This document shows positions 1 to 7,748 of a DNA stretch of 64,000 bases, piece after piece (positions within the stretch are counted from its first letter, which is position 1; each line of letters begins with the position of its first letter). The position numbers were made by a program, and so were the translations under genes. The notes under the pieces are model-generated. The model worked only from the letters and a program-made list of their open reading frames with translations, was not told where the DNA came from and did not search any database. The stretch comes from Chthonomonas sp. UBA1950 (GTDB taxonomy: Bacteria; Armatimonadota; Fimbriimonadia; Fimbriimonadales; Fimbriimonadaceae): NCBI GenBank assembly GCA_002336105.1, contig DDEQ01000039.1, forward strand, positions 170,698 to 234,697. The letters are read 5' to 3'.

Positions 1-81
1 TTTTGTCCGCGCAACTTGTTGCGCTGAAGCGTAGCCGCGCTCCGCGCAGAAACAAAGCGGTAAGAGCTTAGCGCACTCCAA
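1..81. repeat. Triple-palindrome repeat, copy 1 (cut by window edge)
   Basis: This is a partial copy of the element seen in full at 1101-1236. It holds palindrome B (GCGCAAC-TT-GTTGCGC, 9-24) and palindrome C (57-74, one mismatch in the arm). The base composition and the shared flank ending in the bases cactccaa match copy 3. Palindrome A would lie left of base 1. No coding sequence is supported in 1-332. Confidence 0.75.
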
Positions 82-144
82 ATGCTGGAACCCTAACTAA
101 ACTACACCAACATGATCGCACACGAGACTATCTACAACAGCCGA

Positions 145-272
145 TAGAGTTATAGTCGAAACCGAAACCTACTTTGGACTGCGGTGACCTGTCACCGCTT
201 TTGTCAGCGTAACCTGTTGCGCTGAAGTGTATCAGCGCTCCGCGCAAAAACAAAGCGCTAAGAGCCCAAAGC
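145..272. repeat. Triple-palindrome repeat, copy 2
   Basis: This copy shares long near-identical stretches with 1101-1236. Palindrome A is perfect (GCGGTGAC-CT-GTCACCGC, 181-198). Palindrome B (206-223) has one change that still allows a G-U pair. Palindrome C (255-272) is degenerate. A further palindrome of the same design with one G-U pair, GGTTGAC-CT-GTCAGCC, follows near 292-307. The design resembles REP-type extragenic elements, but the family is not one I recognise. Confidence 0.75.
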
Positions 273-332
273 CGGAGCCTGATTTGGACTCGGTTGACCT
301 GTCAGCCTCGATCGGTCTGCTAGCAGCAAACC

Positions 333-785
333 TCATTTCCGTTTGAGTGGCGGCTTGCTCAGCGGAAACATGTACGACGTCACACTTGGCACCGGGCGAC
401 CATACATCTCAACCGCCTGATCAAGCTCAAAGGTGAGTTGTCTGAGGTCGGCCTTGCTCACGCTGAACGTAATGCCTCCGTTGAGGTGGGTCGTGTTGAT
501 CGGAAGTCTGCGAACGATCTTACTTGAGAACTGACTCGGCTTCCGATCGACATTGACGAGGGTCGCAGAAAGGAGTCGTGGGAAGCCCGTTAGGCCAGGG
601 CGAATGGTTATCGCAAAGTCAGTATAGCCGTGTTTACCGACTTGCGAGTGAACGATGATGTCAAATCCATCGGCCTTGAAAGGTGTACGGTCGATGTCGA
701 TGATAACGGTCGATGCTTGCGCGTATGCAGCAGCGAAGGTCGTTGCGGCAAGCGTGGACACAAGGCGAAAAGCGAATCCATTCAT
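333..785 (-). CDS. Small secreted protein of unknown function
   Basis: I do not recognise this 150-residue protein. The start at 785 gives a clean signal peptide: MN, then a hydrophobic run ending in AAYAQA, cut after about residue 24. The mature part is rich in beta-prone segments and ends in a basic tail (PPLKRK). A longer reading from ATG 830 or from base 857 exists, but the promoter at 845-872 would start transcription near 838, which favours ATG 785. There is no obvious Shine-Dalgarno sequence. The gene stands alone between repeat copies, so it is probably an accessory gene. Confidence 0.55.
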   Translation of the reverse strand: MNGFAFRLVSTLAATTFAAAYAQASTVIIDIDRTPFKADGFDIIVHSQVGKHGYTDFAITIRPGLTGFPRLLSATLVNVDRKPSQFSSKIVRRLPINTTHLNGGITFSVSKADLRQLTFELDQAVEMYGRPVPSVTSYMFPLSKPPLKRK

Positions 786-844
786 GACTCGGCTAATAGA
801 CGGCGTGGCGCTACGTCCCGATACGGTCATCTCGCAAGAAGTGC

Positions 845-872
845 AGTATAGGCACATAGGAACCTATGTAAA
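845..872 (-). promoter_or_regulatory. Sigma-70-like promoter with an inverted repeat in its spacer
   Basis: Read on the minus strand there is a -35 TTTACA (867-872), a 16-base spacer and a -10 TATACT (845-850). The perfect inverted repeat ACATAGG-NN-CCTATGT (854-869) overlaps the -35 and fills most of the spacer, the classic place for a repressor operator. The predicted transcript start is near 838, ahead of the secreted-protein gene that starts at 785. Confidence 0.5.
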
Positions 873-1100
873 CCCGAGTTGCTTGCGGCATCACCAAGTG
901 TGCGATGATAATGTGTGTCGATGCAACGTTCCTGCAAGGCCAAACGTTTGCATTGCTTGGCACTTTCTGTGGGGACCTGGCAGATCTTTGTCTTTGCAGT
1001 TAGCTCGGTAGCTTTGAACGTGCCGTTTACTCCGAGTGAGGGGTAATTGCAATGTGGAGTGCGCGGGCTTGACCGCGCTTTGACTTTGCTGTAGATACTA

Positions 1101-1236
1101 AAAGAGTTGTAGTCGAAACCGAAACCAACCTTGGACTGCGGTGACCTGTCACCGCTTTTGTCAGCGCAACCTGTTGCGCTGAAGAGTAGCAGCGCTCCGC
1201 GCAGAAACAAAGCGCTAAGAGCTTAGCGCACTCCAA
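1101..1236. repeat. Triple-palindrome repeat, copy 3 (best preserved)
   Basis: Three consecutive perfect 8-base palindromes each have a 2-base centre: GCGGTGAC-CT-GTCACCGC (1138-1155), AGCGCAAC-CT-GTTGCGCT (1163-1180) and GCGCTAAG-AG-CTTAGCGC (1212-1229). A conserved lead-in at 1101-1137 is shared with copy 2, and the tail is shared with copy 1. The 858-1461 region has no credible gene apart from this element. Confidence 0.8.
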
Positions 1237-1461
1237 CCGGACGCAGTGCTCCGGACTTTTACTTGCGGGACCTGGGGCATCGGGGTGTCCGAAGATGTCG
1301 TAGCAGGAAATCGTGCAGTAGCTATACCTTTGTCTGGCCCGCTGTTCTTGCTCGGCGTGATTCGAAATCGGCAGCCACTGTCCGGAAATCCGGCATTCTG
1401 CAAAGACTATCACACGGGCTTGGTACGGAAGGCCGTCTACACGGTAATATCGCTGTCCACT

Positions 1462-2748
1462 ATGGCAACCGCAATCACAATGACTGGCAAGGGACTTATC
1501 GTTCCTAACGATCCGATTATTCCGTTCATCGAGGGCGATGGCACTGGCAGAGACATTTGGCGAGCCAGCGTTCGTGTCTTTGATGCGGCGGTTGAGAAGG
1601 CTTACGGCGGCGAGAAGAAGGTCGCTTGGCAAGAAGTACTCGCAGGCGAAAAAGCGTTCAACGAGACGGGGAGTTGGCTACCTGACGACACGCTTAAAGC
1701 TTTTAACGATTATCTGATCGGCATCAAGGGGCCTTTGACTACTCCGGTCGGCGGCGGTATTCGATCACTGAACGTTGCTCTTCGACAAATCCTCGATCTT
1801 TACGTTTGCTTACGCCCAGTTCGCTGGTTTGAAGGTGTGCCATCGCCGGTGAAAGATCCAGGCGCAGTGGATATGGTCATTTTCCGCGAGAACACGGAGG
1901 ATATCTATGCGGGCATCGAGTTTGCAGCCGGTACCGAAGAGTCGGAGAAGGCGCTTGAGTTCTTGAGGAGTGCATTTCCGAAGATGTTCGAGAAGGTTCG
2001 ATTTGGAACTTTGGAAAAGACCAAAGCATTCATGGACGCAACTTATCAGGCTGGTGAGCCCGAGGTCTTGGTAGGCGTCGGCATCAAGCCTGTGAGCAAA
2101 CAAGGCAGTCAGCGCCTCGTCTATTCTGCGATTCAATATGCAATTGAGAACAATCGAAAGTCGGTGAACTTGGTCCATAAGGGCAACATTATGAAGTTCA
2201 CCGAAGGCGCTTTTCGTGATTGGGGCTATGAACTTGCGAAGGAAGTCTTTGGTGCTGTCGAGATTGATGGTGGGCCTTGGTGCCAGATTCCAGAAGGCAA
2301 GCCAGGTGCTGGCCTCGTGATAAAAGATTCAATTGCAGACATCACCTTGCAGCAAGTTCTTACTCGTCCGAAGGAATTCGACGTCATCGCGACGTTGAAC
2401 CTGAACGGAGACTATTTGAGCGACGCTCTTGCGGCACAAGTAGGCGGCATCGGTATTGCACCAGGTGCAAACATCAACTACATCACTGGTCACGCCATCT
2501 TTGAAGCGACACACGGCACCGCGCCGAAGTATGCTGACAAGGATGTGGTGAACCCTTCCTCCGTCATTTTGAGCGGCGAAATGATGTTCCGCTACCTAGG
2601 ATGGACTGAAGTTGCAGATCTCATTCTGAAAGGCGTTGAAGGGGCTATCGCTGCGAAGACGGTCACCTATGATTTTGCTCGCTTGATGGATGGCGCGACT
2701 GAGATCAAGTGCAGCGCCTTTGGCGATGCAATCATTGCGCATATGTAA
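1462..2748 (+). CDS. icd: Isocitrate dehydrogenase (NADP-dependent)
   Basis: This enzyme converts isocitrate to 2-oxoglutarate in the TCA cycle. At 428 residues it is close to the 416 of E. coli Icd. Visible signatures are GPLTTPVGGGIRSLNVALRQ with substrate residues S102, N104 and R108, then CLRPVR, VIFRENTEDIYAG, and HGTAPKYADKD; the KY after HGTAP is typical of NADP users. The reading frame is open upstream to 1246, but that part is unlike the family. ATG 1462 (or 1480) fits the usual N-terminus. The ribosome binding site is weak. The gene is monocistronic, with a terminator at 2760. Confidence 0.95.
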   Translation: MATAITMTGKGLIVPNDPIIPFIEGDGTGRDIWRASVRVFDAAVEKAYGGEKKVAWQEVLAGEKAFNETGSWLPDDTLKAFNDYLIGIKGPLTTPVGGGIRSLNVALRQILDLYVCLRPVRWFEGVPSPVKDPGAVDMVIFRENTEDIYAGIEFAAGTEESEKALEFLRSAFPKMFEKVRFGTLEKTKAFMDATYQAGEPEVLVGVGIKPVSKQGSQRLVYSAIQYAIENNRKSVNLVHKGNIMKFTEGAFRDWGYELAKEVFGAVEIDGGPWCQIPEGKPGAGLVIKDSIADITLQQVLTRPKEFDVIATLNLNGDYLSDALAAQVGGIGIAPGANINYITGHAIFEATHGTAPKYADKDVVNPSSVILSGEMMFRYLGWTEVADLILKGVEGAIAAKTVTYDFARLMDGATEIKCSAFGDAIIAHM

Positions 2749-2759
2749 ACTGGACAGGG

Positions 2760-2794
2760 AAGAGCTTCTAGGGCGATAGATTCTAGAGGCTCTT
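2760..2794 (+). terminator. Hairpin downstream of icd
   Basis: A 12-base-pair stem (2760-2771 with 2783-2794, one G-U pair) and an 11-base loop lie 11 bases after the icd stop, followed by a T-rich stretch. It is a plausible intrinsic terminator with an imperfect U-tract. Confidence 0.6.
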
Positions 2795-2923
2795 CTAGTC
2801 TTACTTTTCCCATGAATTGACTAGGTTTTCGTGCATTCCTTAGGCAAGATAACCAGGTTTTCAAAAACCACTGATCTATTTCTGTTGATTTACGTCTAGG
2901 ATTTCTCAGGAGAGAATTCCTTC

Positions 2924-3574
2924 ATGATCTTGCGTAAATTATTGATTCCGATTGCTTCGCTTTCGCTTCCGGTTATCTCATCCGCAACAACTTTAGTACT
3001 CGACACATCGATCAACGGCGTCGATCCTGGTAGCCCATACATCTCAGCGACATTGACTCAAATCGCGACCAACACGGTTCGTGTTTCGATGAACAACAAT
3101 TACTCATCGAGCGACTTTGTGAGCACATGGCTGTTCAATGTTGATCGAAGTGTTTCGTTTGCACAAGTGTCTGGCGTGGCCGCACAGTCGGCGACGTACC
3201 TTCAGGACGGATATACAGGCGGGAACAGTGTCAAAGCTGGTTACTTTGATGTCCAGTTTTCTTTTGCGACTTCAAACTCAGGCGGAGGCCGGCTTTCTGC
3301 TGGAACCAGTAGCGTTTATGACTTAACAGGAACCGGACTGACCGTAAGCTCATTCCTTATAGGCTCCAGTCCGGTAGGGGCGATTCGAGCGGGCGGCAGC
3401 CAAACATCAGGTTGGCTATCAGCTGCGGATATTCAAGGAATCCCAGCTGGCGCCGGTACAACCAGTGGATCGATAGGAACCAAGACCTTTGCTAATCCGG
3501 TTCCCGAACCTACAACCATGACGGCATTCGCCATTGCGGGTCTCGTGGGTCTTCGCAGACGAAAGAAGCAGTAA
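2924..3574 (+). CDS. PEP-CTERM sorting domain protein
   Basis: This is a secreted 216-residue protein. It has an N-terminal signal peptide (hydrophobic residues about 5-20, ending SSATT) and a low-complexity Ser/Thr/Gly-rich body. The C-terminal PEP-CTERM signal has VPEP near residue 191, a hydrophobic helix, and the basic tail RRRKKQ. In this family the signal directs export and processing by an exosortase; none is in the window. A good ribosome binding site (AGGAGAG, 2908-2914) supports the start. The function of the body is unknown. Confidence 0.85.
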   Translation: MILRKLLIPIASLSLPVISSATTLVLDTSINGVDPGSPYISATLTQIATNTVRVSMNNNYSSSDFVSTWLFNVDRSVSFAQVSGVAAQSATYLQDGYTGGNSVKAGYFDVQFSFATSNSGGGRLSAGTSSVYDLTGTGLTVSSFLIGSSPVGAIRAGGSQTSGWLSAADIQGIPAGAGTTSGSIGTKTFANPVPEPTTMTAFAIAGLVGLRRRKKQ

Positions 3575-3598
3575 TCTGACTTCCCCCGTTAAATTTGG

Positions 3599-3627
3599 GC
3601 GCCTTCAAGGTTAATCCTTGAGGGCGC
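3599..3627. terminator. Bidirectional terminator between convergent genes
   Basis: A 12-bp stem (3599-3610 with 3616-3627, one G-U pair) ends in TTT on the plus strand. It contains the stop codon of the minus-strand gene at 3611, so it can serve both genes. Confidence 0.65.
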
Positions 3628-4528
3628 TTTCTGAATATCGACTCGCTTTCTCAAATAACTTCGCAATTGTTTGTCGGAAAGTGCGTCTGATAGCTTCTTC
3701 ACTACGGGTCTTGTTGCGAGCAAGCCTCAAAAGGTTATGCAACCGCCCTTCGTTCGCATGCTCTAGTAGCAGCTTCGAGATCGAGCCTACTCCATATTCA
3801 GATACCAGATATCTCCCAATAGCTCCGCATTGCTGATAAGCATGATACAGATCGTCGTCGGTTGACTGAGGGTTCTCCAAACACCACTCAAGCTCTGGTG
3901 CTGTGAGCCATTGAGCAATATCGAGAGGCTTGTCTTCAGCACTTTCTTCGATCATCACCGAAATGGCCTCTTCTAGCCAGCGGGGAGCGTATCCGTCGGA
4001 CATCGAATCAGTGATGACATGCGAGTACTCGTGCATAACTGATTTGCAGACCTCTTCGGGATCTTGAATGAGGCAGAGTGGCAAGCAAATCTTGTCGTAA
4101 GGCTCCTTATGATAGAAGTAGCCATAGGGACTAGATTCCCAAGGTCCTTCTGCTTCATCGACAAGAATAGTGATGAGAACTGGGTTCGAGTGCTCGTACC
4201 CGAGAATCTTCGCTGCGGTGTCGCAAGCAGACAAAACCCGCTCACCGGTGATTTCGATGATGTCGCCTGCTTCACCCTCGATATACTCGATGGTGAGCCA
4301 TTTGTTTATCTCGCTATAAACGCTCCTTTGTCGAGTGAGTGCTTCGTATTCGATCAGGCGATACCACCTAACCATGTTGCCCAAGTCGCCGACTCCAACG
4401 GTCTCGATTATCGATCTGGCATCAAGTACTTCATCTACTTCGTAACGCTCAATTGCCAATTCCCAAACTGACCGTTCTGGCGACATCCCAAAGGGCATTT
4501 GCTGATCATACGGGGTTTGAGCCGTCAT
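3611..4528 (-). CDS. Cytoplasmic HExxH metallopeptidase-like protein
   Basis: This 305-residue protein has a zinc-binding HEYSH motif at about 166-170. It is followed 15 residues later by WLEEA, giving the HExxH...E layout of gluzincin (MA clan) peptidases. There is no signal peptide or membrane segment, so it should act in the cytoplasm. The N-terminal ~100 residues are acidic and unassigned. A TTG at 4540 is an alternative start, and neither start has a clear ribosome binding site. The family and substrate are unknown; the metallopeptidase call rests on the motif. Confidence 0.55.
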   Translation of the reverse strand: MTAQTPYDQQMPFGMSPERSVWELAIERYEVDEVLDARSIIETVGVGDLGNMVRWYRLIEYEALTRQRSVYSEINKWLTIEYIEGEAGDIIEITGERVLSACDTAAKILGYEHSNPVLITILVDEAEGPWESSPYGYFYHKEPYDKICLPLCLIQDPEEVCKSVMHEYSHVITDSMSDGYAPRWLEEAISVMIEESAEDKPLDIAQWLTAPELEWCLENPQSTDDDLYHAYQQCGAIGRYLVSEYGVGSISKLLLEHANEGRLHNLLRLARNKTRSEEAIRRTFRQTIAKLFEKASRYSESALKD

Positions 4529-4558
4529 TGTCGATAGCAAGATAAACTCTAAGAAGAA

Positions 4559-5146
4559 ATGATCCTGACTGTGTTAGCGGTATCCGCGTTTGTTTCGGAA
4601 TTCACATTTGTTCGACACGGCGAAACGGTCGCCAATGCTACTGGAAAGTACAACTCTAGAACGCTCAACGAGCTTTCGGAATTGGGGAAGAAGCAGGTCG
4701 AAGAGCTTACAGCCAAGCTCAAAGCTACCCCGAGGTTTGACGCGATATATGTGTCGCCTTCGCTGCGGGCAATGAAAACCATCTATCCATACCTCAAGGC
4801 GACAAATCAAAAAGCCACGATTTGGCCGTTGCTTTACGAGTGCTGCACTGGTCGTCGCGGTGATGCGAAAGCGACCAAATTTAGTTGGGGTGAAAAAATC
4901 TCAGTTCCTGAAACTTTTTTGCCTTACTTTGTTATTAAGCAAGGGTGGGAACGACTTCCTGTTTCGCCGGACTACTCAGCAGGACTCGCCCAAGTTCAGG
5001 CTAGTGTCAAAGAGTTCTCAACCATAGCGCGCGGTAGCGTCTTACTTGTGGGGCACTCCGGTCAGGGCGGGCAGTTCCTTTACGCGCTAACGGCAAAGCG
5101 AATGCAGGTGAAGAACGCAACTCCGATCCGAATACTACTCAGATAA
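4559..5146 (+). CDS. Histidine phosphatase superfamily protein
   Basis: This is a 195-residue member of the phosphoglycerate-mutase-like superfamily. The catalytic RHGE is at about 19-22, with T and N following. The second histidine is in LLVGHSGQGG near the C-terminus, and the internal Ser-Pro-Ser-Leu-Arg-Ala segment is typical. A short hydrophobic N-terminus may be an export signal or simply the first strand. It is divergent from the HExxH gene at 4528, with only 30 bases between them. A TAAACT hexamer lies 12 bases before the ATG. The substrate cannot be inferred. Confidence 0.75.
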   Translation: MILTVLAVSAFVSEFTFVRHGETVANATGKYNSRTLNELSELGKKQVEELTAKLKATPRFDAIYVSPSLRAMKTIYPYLKATNQKATIWPLLYECCTGRRGDAKATKFSWGEKISVPETFLPYFVIKQGWERLPVSPDYSAGLAQVQASVKEFSTIARGSVLLVGHSGQGGQFLYALTAKRMQVKNATPIRILLR

Positions 5147-5187
5147 CTTAAAATGGCTTTGGCATAAAGCCAAAGCCATTTTAAGTT
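5145..5187. terminator. Long perfect bidirectional terminator
   Basis: A perfect 19-bp stem (5145-5163 with 5169-5187) with loop ATAAA lies between the converging phosphatase and rplA genes. A-rich and T-rich ends flank the GC part of the stem, so it can work on both strands. Confidence 0.85.
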
Positions 5188-5201
5188 TGCAAACTCTAGT
5201 C

Positions 5202-5927
5202 TTAGCTAGCCGACTTAACAGCTGTCGAAGTCTCGATGTGGATACCAGGTCCCATCGAAGCGCTAAGCGTAATCGTGATCACATATTTGCCCTTTGCGCT
5301 CTGCGGCTTAGCCTTGATGAGTGCGCCAAGTGCGGCCATCAAGTTCTCGGTGATCTGCTCTTCGGTGAAGTTGACCTTACCGATGCCCATGTTGACGACG
5401 CCGGCTTTGTCTGCTCGGTATTCGACACGGGTCGCGCCTTTGATTTCCTTGACTGCGGCGGCGATGTTGTTGGTTACGGTTCCGTTTCTCTTGTTAGGAG
5501 TTCGGGGGCCGAGGATACGACCGATCTTACCGATCTGAGGAGCCATCTCTTCGGTAGCGAGGAGGACATCGAAATCCTTTTCGCCGGCTTGAATCTTTGA
5601 GATGAGCTCGTCGGCACCAACGAGGTCTGCACCGGCAGCCTCTGCAGCGGCAGCGAGGTCACCCTTAGCGAGAACAGCAACCTTCTTGACCTTTCCGGTT
5701 CCGTGAGGAAGGGTGGTGATTCCGCGAACGTTTTGGTCGCCCTTTCGGGTGTCGATTCCTAGCTTCACCGAGAGGTCAACGCTTTCGACCATCTTCGTGG
5801 ACGCTGTTTCCTTGACGAGCTTGACCGCTTCTGCGATCTCGTACATCTTTTCGGAATCAATTTTGGCAAGAAGTGCTTCGAAACGAAGCGAGTGCTTTCG
5901 GTTTTGACCTTTAACGTTCTTTCTCAA
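5202..5927 (-). CDS. rplA: Ribosomal protein uL1
   Basis: This is the large-subunit L1 stalk protein, which binds 23S rRNA and in many bacteria represses its own mRNA. It is 241 residues, the usual length, with the family segments GTGK near 80, GRILGPR, PNKRNGTV and the C-terminal SMGPGIHI. The start is the TTG at 5927, because a GAGGTG ribosome binding site sits 5 bases upstream; the longer reading to 5954 has no such support. It lies downstream of the RtcA homolog, without rplK, nusG or secE, which is unusual. Confidence 0.95.
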   Translation of the reverse strand: MRKNVKGQNRKHSLRFEALLAKIDSEKMYEIAEAVKLVKETASTKMVESVDLSVKLGIDTRKGDQNVRGITTLPHGTGKVKKVAVLAKGDLAAAAEAAGADLVGADELISKIQAGEKDFDVLLATEEMAPQIGKIGRILGPRTPNKRNGTVTNNIAAAVKEIKGATRVEYRADKAGVVNMGIGKVNFTEEQITENLMAALGALIKAKPQSAKGKYVITITLSASMGPGIHIETSTAVKSAS

Positions 5928-5991
5928 TGTTTCACCTCGTGGTGCAGTCGGCAATAGCCTCCCACGTTTTGGGATATAGAGAGTACCCGAT

Positions 5992-7050
5992 CTAGCGTTG
6001 CACCGTCACGGACCCAGGGTTACCCTCCGATCCTCTCACTGTTATATGAATGGGTAAGAACTGTTTGATCACCCAAACCGTCGTTAAGAATCGACTTGTT
6101 AAACGCGAAATCTTGAACGAAGAAGGCTCGTCGCTTAGCACAACGGGAAGCAGAATTTGGTCGGGAAGGAATGGATCTAGGGTCGCGTCTCCTGTCATCC
6201 AATCGACAGTTTCTTCGTATGCTGATTGCGCTAAGCTCTCTACTCGTAGCCCCCTTGCCCCGATGCTGGCTCCACCGCCAATGCCATTCTCATATTCGGC
6301 CCAAACGTTGATATAAATGTTCGCCTGGTTGGACTCCACCGGGATTCGCTCCACTTCGATCTTCTGACCGTTGTTGTTCGCCAGCAGGTGCAGGTGAGTT
6401 TCAGCCCTCGCGGCGACATTCCCAGGAATCCCAGCCGAAGTGATCGTCGCATAGAGCCCCTTGAAACTACCGCGATCAGTCCACTGCAGTCCACGTATAA
6501 CGCTTGGCTCGACGTCGAGCGATACCTCACCAGAAGACTCACGCCCAAATCCTGCCGTGTTAAGTTGCGGATAAGCGTAAATCCCCATTCTTCGAAGAAC
6601 GTGAAGCGTTAATTTAGAAAACGCCTCAAATCCGAGCGCATTGTGGCCATACGTTTCGCCTGCTACAGACACCGACGAGAATGCTCCTGTTCGGGCCAAG
6701 ACAGGAAGCAAGGTCGTCAGTACAACCAGTGAATTCGGGCCACGGTTATTGTCTGTTCGCACCGAATCCAAAGGGCCGTTGAGGTTTGTCGCTTTTCTTG
6801 TCGGTAAGAAGCTAAGCGATTTCGAGCCGAGTTCAGCTCCGACCATTTCGGCGGCACAAGATGTCGCTAACGCCTTAATGATCGTAAGGTCTTCGGCATC
6901 AATTCCCTGAAATCTCGTATTGCCCCTGATGTTTGTTATTCGAAGAGGCTGCTGCGTGATCGCAGCCATTGAGAGGGCAGTGCGTAGCAATGCTCCGCCA
7001 CCTTCTCCGTGACCTCCATCGATGACAATTAGCGCGCTTGTTGGTGGCAT
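5992..7050 (-). CDS. rtcA: RtcA-family RNA 3'-phosphate cyclase homolog, probably catalytically dead
   Basis: The 352-residue protein aligns along its length with RtcA: N-terminal GHGEGGGALLRTAL, a central AGIPGNVAAR, and the C-terminal pattern LTxxxWVIKQFLP. In RtcA a histidine, which is adenylylated during catalysis, precedes LLTN in that last block. Here residue 320 (codon 6091-6093) is arginine (TSRFLTT). The glutamine in the usual GGGQ signature is alanine. The eukaryotic relative Rcl1 also lacks the histidine and acts in rRNA processing. No rtcB or rtcR is nearby. A TAAAAT hexamer 7 bases before the ATG suggests a leaderless mRNA; rplA follows 64 bases downstream. Confidence 0.8.
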   Translation of the reverse strand: MPPTSALIVIDGGHGEGGGALLRTALSMAAITQQPLRITNIRGNTRFQGIDAEDLTIIKALATSCAAEMVGAELGSKSLSFLPTRKATNLNGPLDSVRTDNNRGPNSLVVLTTLLPVLARTGAFSSVSVAGETYGHNALGFEAFSKLTLHVLRRMGIYAYPQLNTAGFGRESSGEVSLDVEPSVIRGLQWTDRGSFKGLYATITSAGIPGNVAARAETHLHLLANNNGQKIEVERIPVESNQANIYINVWAEYENGIGGGASIGARGLRVESLAQSAYEETVDWMTGDATLDPFLPDQILLPVVLSDEPSSFKISRLTSRFLTTVWVIKQFLPIHITVRGSEGNPGSVTVQR

Positions 7051-7119
7051 CCTGCCAATTTTAACGTGATGAGATGAAGATTCGCCGCAACCATAGAAAA
7101 TGAAGTATCTATCGAGGGC

Positions 7120-7125
7120 TATAAT
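7120..7125 (+). promoter_or_regulatory. Consensus -10 box close to start codon
   Basis: A perfect TATAAT lies 11 bases before the ATG at 7137. No -35 match is evident. Transcription would begin about 5 bases before the ATG, so the mRNA should be nearly leaderless. Confidence 0.5.
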
Positions 7126-7136
7126 GCGAGTGTCTC

Positions 7137-7745
7137 ATGCCTGAGCTAGCAGATATTTGGGCCGAAGCATTACCGAAAGTTTTGTCAGCGGTCACCGGTA
7201 GAGGAGTTTGGACGGCCCTAAATGCCGCCCGCCCCGTCACCATTGAAGATGGTGTCCTGGTGCTGGGCATGCCAAGTGGCGAAACCGAACTTGCGGGTCA
7301 CCTTCGCTTGCCGCAGACGCATCGACTTTTAGAGGTCAACGTATCTACTGCCGCAGGTCAGCAGTATCGCGTGCGCGTCATTGATGGCACTACTCTCGAA
7401 GACTGGGAAGTCGTTAAGCGGCGAGATGCTGAACGGCGACGTATGCAAGACGCCGAGATGGCGAAAATGCGTGCGGAACTCACCGCCCGTACCAGTTGGG
7501 ACTCCGTTTACGAGCAACTTAGCCGTCGTTGGGCTGCTGTTCCGAATAAAAGCTTGCCGCAGAACCGCGCTCGCTTCTTTGAGGAAGGTTCGGAATTGAT
7601 CGCAGAAGCTAGAAAGGCGATTGATAACTTCGACGAGTTGCAAGAGCGAAACTTTGCTCGTTGTCTCGAACGACTGTCTCAGTACACCGAAATTCCAAGC
7701 ACCCTTGTCGGCGTAGCCGTTTTGAAGAAAGCAGGCGAGCTGTAA
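7137..7745 (+). CDS. Protein with DnaA domain-I-like N-terminus
   Basis: This cytoplasmic protein has 202 residues. The first ~85 residues have the layout of DnaA domain I: WAEALPKVL, a tryptophan helix, VTIEDGVLVLGMPS, then a helix and an RVRVIDG strand. That domain is a protein-protein module. The rest is a charged helix (about 90-125) and a helical C-terminal domain containing SWDSVYEQLSRRW. There is no AAA+ or DNA-binding domain, so it is not DnaA itself. The MBL hydrolase follows by 3 bases, so the two are co-transcribed. The assignment is by pattern and uncertain. Confidence 0.45.
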   Translation: MPELADIWAEALPKVLSAVTGRGVWTALNAARPVTIEDGVLVLGMPSGETELAGHLRLPQTHRLLEVNVSTAAGQQYRVRVIDGTTLEDWEVVKRRDAERRRMQDAEMAKMRAELTARTSWDSVYEQLSRRWAAVPNKSLPQNRARFFEEGSELIAEARKAIDNFDELQERNFARCLERLSQYTEIPSTLVGVAVLKKAGEL

Positions 7746-7748
7746 GCC

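Noticed and set aside
655..1011. Open frames on both strands in 630-1630 (118 to 201 residues)
   Set aside because: They have no family resemblance, run through the repeats or antisense to icd, and lack ribosome binding sites.
1..1236. Repeat copies read as a CRISPR array
   Set aside because: Copies are irregularly spaced, over 80 bases long and internally palindromic, with no short spacers and no cas genes.
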